In this document: piece after piece, positions 7,443-11,630 of the stretch
How the letters are laid out: each line of letters begins with the position of its first letter
How positions within the stretch are numbered: the first letter of the stretch is position 1
Source of the DNA: Acidobacteriaceae bacterium
GTDB taxonomy: Bacteria; Acidobacteriota; Terriglobia; Terriglobales; Acidobacteriaceae
Direction: 5' to 3'
Assembly (NCBI GenBank): GCA_027364815.1
Contig: DAHXOQ010000066.1
Span: 1-11,630, forward strand
DNA length: 11,630 nt
The notes under the pieces: generated by a model
What the model was told of the DNA's origin: nothing
What the model saw: only the letters and a program-made list of their open reading frames with translations
The model's database searches: none
Translations under genes and position numbers: made by a program

Positions 7443-8556
7443 AATGTTCTAAACTCACTGTTTCATCCCCAAACATGCTGAATAATGAATGGGTTACAAC
7501 GGTTCCAAAGCCCATTCTTGAGCATCTGATCCCCTCAGGGAAAATCGCCTTGCAGATACTCCTTTTTGTCCCTATATCGCTGTTTTCAAATAATATATGC
7601 AGGTTCCAAAGCACATGATTCAGGTACGTCAGTGCAATATCCACATCTAGTTCCGTTTCTCTTGCCTGTGAGATTGCAGATTCTGCATCAGCGATTTGGT
7701 GATTGAGCTTTCTATATCGCTCGCTAAAATCGGTGTCATTGAGAACACCAGTTTCCATCTGTTCCAATACATTCCTCTTACGCGTGTTTAGTTGAGACAG
7801 AAGTGTTTCTAGACGATCAACCTCTGGTTGCCTTGAAGCATTTCGCTGATTCCAGACAGCACGAAAAACTGCTTCTACAAGGCACAGTCTCGCAGGTTCT
7901 GGGGCCAACGCTTCAAGAATCTGCAAGAATGCTCGTTCTGCTTTATCAGCACGGATGCTCAGGTGACCAGCACCTCTATGGCAGTGGTAGTAAGCGTAAC
8001 GTCCAGTGCGTCCTTTACTGATTGATGCCGTTGCAAGTTTTCCGCACTTACTACATACTATGATTCCTTTTAAGGGGAATGTCGGATTCGTTCTCGAATG
8101 AGGTACCGCTGTTGCAGCTCTGCCATTCAATACGTTTTGAACTCTAGTCCATACCTCATCACTGACAATGGGGTCGAAAGTGCCCCTTCGACTGATTCCC
8201 CATTTCGGATACTCAACCCATCCTTTGTAAAGATGATTACGCAAAATACGCGATGCTGTGCTTGTGCTAAGTTCTCTTCCAGCTCTTGTTCTCAGTCCCC
8301 GTTCGGTAATCCAATTGACTGCATTTGCGAGTCCTTCGCCTTCCGTTACTTTGTTAAACAAAGCTGCAATCAGAGCAGCTCTACCGGAATCAAGGATGAG
8401 AGTTGATTGTCCGCTTCTGTCGTTTAGGTATTTGTCTCCTCTGAGGCCGTTATTGAAGAGATAACCGACTACAAGAATGTTCCAGTCTTTGACGATCCAA
8501 CAGTATTCGTCGCCGTTCTTCTTGCTTCGCGGCAGTGTCCACACTATCCGTACCAA
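7402..8556 (-). pseudogene. Large serine recombinase, catalytic domain missing (remnant)
   Basis: The 384-residue frame opens at TTG 8556. Residues about 56-147 match the Recombinase domain (PF07508-type: IAALFNKVTEGEGLANAV, then RILRNHLYKGWVEYP), residues 158-215 a zinc beta-ribbon with CSKC (168-171) and a later HCH (191-193), and residues 240-300 a coiled coil, in the order found in large serine integrases/transposases. The N-terminal resolvase domain of about 150 aa with the nucleophilic Ser is absent, so the protein cannot recombine DNA. Codons 1-45 (8422-8556) are probably not recombinase at all, because the opposite strand there encodes the start of a methyltransferase fragment; real homology seems to begin near 8391-8424. 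The last 13 residues (LASPTGFEPVLSP) are antisense tRNA-Glu, and the stop overlaps the anticodon, as expected for an integrase fused to its target by integration. Confidence 0.82.
7434..7443 (+). repeat. Putative attL at tRNA-Glu 3' end
   Basis: GGGACGCCAA covers the end of the acceptor stem, the discriminator, CCA and one further base. An identical copy lies at 10906-10915 in the same orientation, about 3.5 kb away. Confidence 0.5.
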
Positions 8557-9378
8557 GTACGGCTTCGTCTGGCAATTTCATTGGAGAAATTCTCCATATC
8601 GGATTTCATGGTGAAGGAGGGAAGTGATGCAGCACTGAAGCGGCAAAATCCCTTACATGAGCGACTGCGAAATGATTCGCGATTTAAGGAGCTTGACGAA
8701 CGCTACTTCGTAAAGGATGTCGGTTTCAATTATTGGACAACAGGTAGAGGGAAGAAACGTGGTGGAAATTCGATTGGTGACCGCGTTTTCTATGCTACTG
8801 CTCGTCGAGATAGAAAGGATATTCCGTTCTTGAAGGGAAGGGACATACTTAAATGGACGATTCAGGCTCCCTCGAACTTTCTGAGACATGACTATGCAAC
8901 CTGCCTCGACCCGAAGATTGACACTTTCAGGTTTTCGGAAGAGTTTCTGAAGATGAAACCGAAGGTTGTATATAGGCAAACTAGCGGTTCAATTATCGCG
9001 GCGATTGATGCGGAAGGCAGATATTTGGACAAGACTGTCCACATGATCGTTCCCAAGAATGGATGGACAAATAACGAACTATCCGAAAGGGCTTTGCTCG
9101 GGCTACTAAATTCGCGACTATTCGATTATTTATATAGACATATATCACAGGAGTCCGAAGGACGGGCGTTTGCACAAGTGAAGACGACCTACATCAAGAA
9201 ACTTCCGCTTCCATGCAGAGAGTCAAAGAATGTTAAGGCGATTGAACGTTTGGTGGATTGTATTCTTCAGGCCCCTACAGATAAAAAGAAGGAGTCTCTC
9301 GAACATAGTTTGAATCGCGAAGTCTACGAGCTTTACGAATTGAGCCCCGATGAGATTTTATTGGTCGAAGGCACTTAA
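8428..9378 (+). pseudogene. Type II/IIG DNA methyltransferase fragment, TaqI-like specificity domain
   Basis: The frame is open from 8428 (after TAG 8425-8427) to TAA 9376-9378, 316 codons. The first available start is TTG 8581, but the 51 codons before it already look like this family: VPVFDDPTVFVAVLLASR resembles the 'vFedatvyt.ilvl.k' segment that follows the catalytic domain of Eco57I/TaqI-type enzymes. Downstream follow a TaqI_C-like target-recognition part: FLKGRDILKW, PKVVYRQTSGSIIAAID, TVHMIVPK, LLGLLNSRLFDYLYRHIS, AFAQVKTTYIKKLPLP, and the typical C-terminus LNREVYELYELSPDEILLVEG. The N-terminal Rossmann methyltransferase domain (SAM-binding motif, NPPY) and any nuclease domain are missing, so this is a 5'-truncated relic. 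It faces away from the recombinase, also 5'-truncated, so one deletion or rearrangement near 8390-8430 explains both. Confidence 0.78.
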
Positions 9379-9402
9379 ACAGGTTAAAGAAAACTATGGA
9401 AC

Positions 9403-9470
9403 ATGAAGTTCTATAGCGAAAGGGCTTTGCGCGGATTAGCCTCCTGAGTGATCGACTGATCAATTATCAG
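9403..9470 (+). pseudogene. Second, tiny relic of a methyltransferase specificity domain
   Basis: Reading from 9403, MKFYSERALRGLAS and then, after a frameshift, LSDRLINYQ (from 9444) parallel the SERALLGLLNSRLFDY segment of the upstream fragment. The nucleotides share a 14-bp identity, CGAAAGGGCTTTGC (9084-9097 and 9417-9430), in the same codon phase. This suggests a remnant of another homologous specificity domain, or a partial duplication, ending inside the 3' end of the convergent rep gene. It is too short to be a gene. Confidence 0.42.
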
Positions 9471-10185
9471 ATGTGACTGAAAGGGTACCAGAGGATGCAT
9501 ACCGCCTTAAACGAGCCATGTCTGATATTTGATCGCTGATTCGAATCACGGACAATAACTTTTCTTCAAACGTCTCACCGTGGGCTTTGCTCCACGGTGA
9601 CTTGCAAAGATATTTAACTATTCCAGCGACATCATAAACCGACTTAATGACTACTGGTTTTTGCTGCACACTATGCAGGTCGTCTGGTAGAGCCGCTTCC
9701 CATAAGCCTCTCCACTTGAGAACGCTCATACAATTGCGACCAGAAGAATAGCCTGCTTTAACGTCCATAAGTACATGAATATGTGGATGGTAGCGTCCTG
9801 GGCTAGAGGGTTTTGCTTCTTGACGCATAAACCATCCGTTCAGGCTTGGTACTGACCTAAGCATATCTCGTGCTATGGCAGAAGTGGCTTTGGCAATCCC
9901 ACGTAACTCAAAGCCAGAACAATCTTCGATTACGAACGTGGCGAATCGTAGTTGACTCTGTGGTATTTCTTTTGCCACCCGCATCAACCTTCTTTGCAGT
10001 TTGTGATAGTTCTTTCCGCTGCAAGCTGGGCAATAAGGGCTTTCGCAGGATGACCTGTTGCCTGCACAATTTTTCATTCTGCCAATCTGGATGTCTGGGC
10101 TGATTCCGGGGACACCCTCGGCGGCGAGGTCCATTAGAGAATGCCATTTCTTCAGCCAATGCGGGTAACGGTAGCCAGCAGGCAA
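9460..10185 (-). CDS. HUH-type rolling-circle replication initiator (Rep_1-like)
   Basis: The 241-aa product starts at TTG 10185, preceded by GAGAGG a few bases upstream; the first in-frame ATG would remove only 17 residues. Residues 40-55 form a Cys cluster (C40, C47, C52, C55) like the metal-binding segment of pUB110/pC194-type Rep proteins. FATFVIED (81-88) fits motif 1. YHPHIHVLMDV (132-142) is the HUH metal-binding motif with H135 and H137, followed by the family-typical spaced GY...W...W pattern (145-162). Motif 3 is IVKYLCK (189-195), with Tyr192 the probable nicking residue in a YxxK arrangement. These proteins nick an origin and remain 5'-linked during rolling-circle replication. All motifs look intact. 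Relaxase or transposase relatives cannot be excluded, but the HxHVL...W..W spacing favours Rep_1. No origin nick site was recognised. Confidence 0.8.
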   Translation of the reverse strand: MPAGYRYPHWLKKWHSLMDLAAEGVPGISPDIQIGRMKNCAGNRSSCESPYCPACSGKNYHKLQRRLMRVAKEIPQSQLRFATFVIEDCSGFELRGIAKATSAIARDMLRSVPSLNGWFMRQEAKPSSPGRYHPHIHVLMDVKAGYSSGRNCMSVLKWRGLWEAALPDDLHSVQQKPVVIKSVYDVAGIVKYLCKSPWSKAHGETFEEKLLSVIRISDQISDMARLRRYASSGTLSVTSDN

Positions 10186-10384
10186 GAGCCCTCTCTTTCA
10201 GTTGTACATCATGTCCGCTTCTATCGTAATTGTGCCAGCTTGACTAGAACAACCTTCCAATCTGAGTAGTGTTTGTCGCTTCTAAACTAGGCAAAATACC
10301 GCGATTATCTATGGGGATGTAGCAGTTTGAACCTAGTATCGTTGTCTACACTGTTTCTGTACTAAACGAAAGGATGCGACCCGA
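10186..10384. other. Divergent intergenic region upstream of rep and DUF6998-like gene
   Basis: This 199-bp region carries the octamer CGCTTCTA twice (10216-10223, 10277-10284) and a 6-bp inverted repeat ACTAGG/CCTAGT (10286-10291, 10332-10337) with a 40-nt loop. A rolling-circle double-strand origin could lie here, but no known nick-site sequence is apparent. It should also hold the promoters of both flanking genes; I see no strong sigma70 pair. Confidence 0.3.
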
Positions 10385-10834
10385 ATGGACACAGCAAAAG
10401 ACTCGCAGGTGCGAAGACTCCGGCTGCCTGAACAGGTCACAGCAATCTACCGTGCGGTCCGTGAGCTTGAGTCTCGTTACCCACGGAAGTTTACGCCTGA
10501 TGGTCATCTTGTAGGGTCAATCGGGGAAGTCATTGCAGCTGAGGCATTAGGCTTAACACTTTACCCAATGTCGCATGTAGGTCATGATGCTTACGACGCG
10601 GACGGTGACGTACAGATCAAGATGACCGCGGGCAAGAGTATTTCAATGTACGAGGAGAGTGATCGTCTGGTTGTTTTACAGGTCGTTAGCCCAGAGGAAG
10701 CCGAAATCGTCTATGACGGGCCGGGAAAGCCCGCATGGGATGCTGCCGGAAAGACTGCCAAGAATGGCCAAAGATCAGTCAGCCTAGCCAAACTCAGAGC
10801 AATTGCATCACGAATCTCGACTCCCTCACCCTAG
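10385..10834 (+). CDS. DUF6998-like protein with possible PD-(D/E)XK nuclease fold
   Basis: The 149-aa protein starts at ATG 10385 with GAAAGGA ten bases upstream. The sequence resembles the DUF6998 type of small accessory proteins: an N-terminal helix region (1-35), then GSIGEVIAAEALGL (44-57), HVGHDAYDADGDVQIKMT (64-81), a hydrophobic strand DRLVVLQVV (93-101), VYDGPG (109-114), and NGQRSVSLAKL (127-137). The order Glu48, Asp68, Gln77-x-Lys79 fits the E...D...(D/E/Q)xK core of PD-(D/E)XK endonuclease folds, where Lys79 would be catalytic, suggesting DNA cleavage or a related role. The family assignment is from memory of the pattern and the enzymatic role is inference. It appears intact, unlike most genes beside it in the tRNA-Glu element, and may be its cargo. 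It could equally be an inactive nuclease-fold protein. Confidence 0.7.
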   Translation: MDTAKDSQVRRLRLPEQVTAIYRAVRELESRYPRKFTPDGHLVGSIGEVIAAEALGLTLYPMSHVGHDAYDADGDVQIKMTAGKSISMYEESDRLVVLQVVSPEEAEIVYDGPGKPAWDAAGKTAKNGQRSVSLAKLRAIASRISTPSP

Positions 10835-11051
10835 AGGGTCAGCCTGCTTAAACTGGGCCATTGAAGCCAAATACTGCATGGTTTGGTTCCAATTCTCGAA
10901 CAAGTGGGACGCCAATTAAAATCAAACACTTTGCACTCACTTCCCCCACTCATACCCCAAAACTGGCTCACAATTGCATCTATATACATATGCTGAAGCC
11001 GTGTGACGGGCGAACTTTCCTCCCTTCTTTGGCCTCTGCTAAAGTTTCGAC
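10835..11051. other. Intergenic region containing right boundary of the element
   Basis: No gene is supported in these 217 bp. A tight stem ACCCT-AG-AGGGT overlaps the stop of the preceding gene but lacks a T-tract. The copy of the tRNA-Glu 3' end is at 10906-10915; DNA to its right should be backbone that originally followed the tRNA. The ORFs crossing this region are short and show no family resemblance. Confidence 0.45.
10906..10915 (+). repeat. Putative attR, copy of the tRNA-Glu 3' end
   Basis: GGGACGCCAA is identical to 7434-7443 and includes the CCA end. It stands in an intergenic gap just before the next backbone gene, in the same orientation as the tRNA. The match does not extend beyond 10 bp on either side, so it is only suggestive. 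Confidence 0.48.
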
Positions 11052-11630
11052 ATGCACCCACGTTCTCTCATAAAAATTGCAATCATGTTGCTCTTGGCGG
11101 TAGCCACGCTGGTGCTCTATCCCGTGCCCGCGCAGGTCAGGGTGATGCCCCTCGGCCAGATGGGCTATGAGTCGCTCTCCATTGCCGAGTCGCTTGCACA
11201 TGGCCGCGGATTTTCTGATCCTTTCCGTCAGATTGATACCGGGCCCTCCGCGCACCTCGCTCCGGCCTTTCCCGCCTTCCTGGCGATGATTATCAAAAGC
11301 ACAAGCAGTGATGAAAGCGCGATGATCTGGATGGTCCGCTTCTCGACGCTGATGGTTTTGCTCCAGATTTGTCTGTTGCCCCTGCTGGCGCGGTATTTGG
11401 GCATCGGATTTTATACCGGCGTCGCCGCTTCTGTTCTCTGGCTCATCGCGCTGGTGCCGAGGGAGTTTTTCTGGGAGCAGAATTATTCGGGCGTGCTCAT
11501 TACGCTGATGGCTTTTCTGATGGTGATGTCGCTGCGAAAAGAATTGTCGACACCGTGGCTGATTGCGTGCGCGGTGCTTTGGGGCCTGTTGCTTCTGCTT
11601 TGCCCGGTTGCGTTGCTCGCGCTGGTGGCG
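11052..11630 (+). CDS. Polytopic glycosyltransferase-like membrane protein (ArnT/GT39-like), 3' part beyond window
   Basis: The frame runs from ATG 11052 to the last base without a stop: 193 codons, incomplete at the right edge. An in-frame TAA at 11040-11042 makes ATG 11052 the first usable start, though no good Shine-Dalgarno precedes it. Residues 7-27 form TM1. A periplasmic loop with YESLSIAESLAHGRGFSDPF (39-58) and HLAPAFPAFLA (68-78) follows, the pattern of the first extracytoplasmic loop in GT-C lipid-linked sugar transferases of the ArnT/PMT group ('a..la.G.Gf......h.PlyP..la'). Further hydrophobic segments lie near 94-113, 118-136, 146-161 and 169-193. The expected role is sugar transfer from a polyprenyl-phosphate donor on the outer face of the inner membrane. 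The usual acidic residue early in the loop is not clear (Glu40 is a candidate). Composition returns to the GC-rich backbone type. Confidence 0.72.
   Translation, partial: MHPRSLIKIAIMLLLAVATLVLYPVPAQVRVMPLGQMGYESLSIAESLAHGRGFSDPFRQIDTGPSAHLAPAFPAFLAMIIKSTSSDESAMIWMVRFSTLMVLLQICLLPLLARYLGIGFYTGVAASVLWLIALVPREFFWEQNYSGVLITLMAFLMVMSLRKELSTPWLIACAVLWGLLLLLCPVALLALVA

Larger units (their letters stand above)
7434..10915. mobile_element. Decayed element integrated at tRNA-Glu 3' end
   Basis: The interval runs from the tRNA 3' end to a 10-bp direct repeat of it (GGGACGCCAA at 7434-7443 and 10906-10915). It is visibly AT-richer than the flanks, and its genes fit a mobile element: a recombinase at the tRNA end, restriction-modification remnants, a rolling-circle-type Rep and a small nuclease-like gene. 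Both the recombinase and the methyltransferase are truncated, so the element should be immobile by itself. The boundary rests on a short repeat and composition judged by eye; the original element may have been larger. Confidence 0.6.

Noticed and set aside
8098..8464. Two plus-strand ORFs opposite the recombinase remnant
   Set aside because: They mirror a clearly homologous recombinase domain on the other strand and do not connect in frame with the methyltransferase fragment.
9540..9547. TTCGAATC, also the T-loop core of tRNA-Glu, as an alternative att site
   Set aside because: Only 8 bp match, it lies inside the rep coding sequence, and flanking bases do not follow the tRNA.
10104..10115. 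TCCGGGGACACC, similar to the tRNA acceptor 3' strand
   Set aside because: It is inside the rep gene in a conserved coding context and the match breaks before CCA; the copy at 10906-10915 is better.
10228..10384. Search for the missing N-terminal catalytic domain of the serine recombinase on the minus strand
   Set aside because: All three minus-strand frames are interrupted and none shows a resolvase-like YxRVS motif.
10831..11255. Minus- and plus-strand ORFs around the right boundary
   Set aside because: No homology-like pattern; the 10980-11255 minus frame is antisense to the glycosyltransferase-like gene.
1..11630. CRISPR array or complete restriction-modification or toxin-antitoxin system
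   Set aside because: No regularly spaced repeats are present, the methyltransferase lacks its catalytic domain, and no paired small genes with overlapping ends are seen.

Overview
The window looks like a piece of chromosome from a soil-type member of the Acidobacteriota (Terriglobia/Acidobacteriaceae-like). This is inferred from overall flavour: a moderately GC-rich backbone, a small secreted helix-hairpin-helix protein, a lipoprotein with a Gly/Asn-rich linker after its lipobox, and an ArnT-like membrane protein. There is no rRNA or other decisive marker, so the taxonomy is only a working guess.

Layout. (1) Positions 1-500: a small exported ComEA-like helix-hairpin-helix protein (+) and a 10-bp perfect stem between convergent genes. 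(2) 522-4879 (minus): a two-gene efflux operon, a lipid-anchored periplasmic adaptor (TTG start with a strong Shine-Dalgarno) followed after 65 bp by an AcrB-type RND permease (GTG start). No outer-membrane channel gene or local regulator is present, so a TolC-like partner must come from elsewhere. (3) 5173-6408 (+): an unrecognised beta-rich lipoprotein, divergent from the pump. (4) 6495-7184 (minus): a YhhQ/VUT-family queuosine-precursor transporter. (5) 7365-7442 (+): tRNA-Glu(TTC) behind a good sigma70-like promoter.

(6) Positions 7434-10915 are AT-richer than the flanks and look like a decayed element integrated at the 3' end of tRNA-Glu. The last bases of the tRNA, including CCA, recur as a 10-bp direct repeat (GGGACGCCAA) at 10906-10915, where the backbone seems to resume. 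Inside are a large serine recombinase lacking its catalytic domain, whose 3' end reads antisense through the tRNA; a DNA methyltransferase/restriction specificity domain lacking its catalytic half; a second smaller relic of the same kind of specificity domain; an HUH-type rolling-circle replication initiator; and an intact-looking DUF6998-like protein with a possible PD-(D/E)XK nuclease signature. The open frame of the methyltransferase fragment extends about 150 bp upstream of its first start codon, on the strand opposite the recombinase. This places the break joining the two truncated genes near 8390-8430 and means the first ~45 codons of the recombinase frame are probably not recombinase sequence.

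(7) 11052 to the window end (+): the N-terminal part of a polytopic glycosyltransferase-like membrane protein, cut by the window edge.

No CRISPR array or complete defence system is visible. The most interesting part is the tRNA-Glu element: a restriction-modification/integrase graveyard with a replication initiator and one small nuclease-like cargo gene that appear to have stayed intact.
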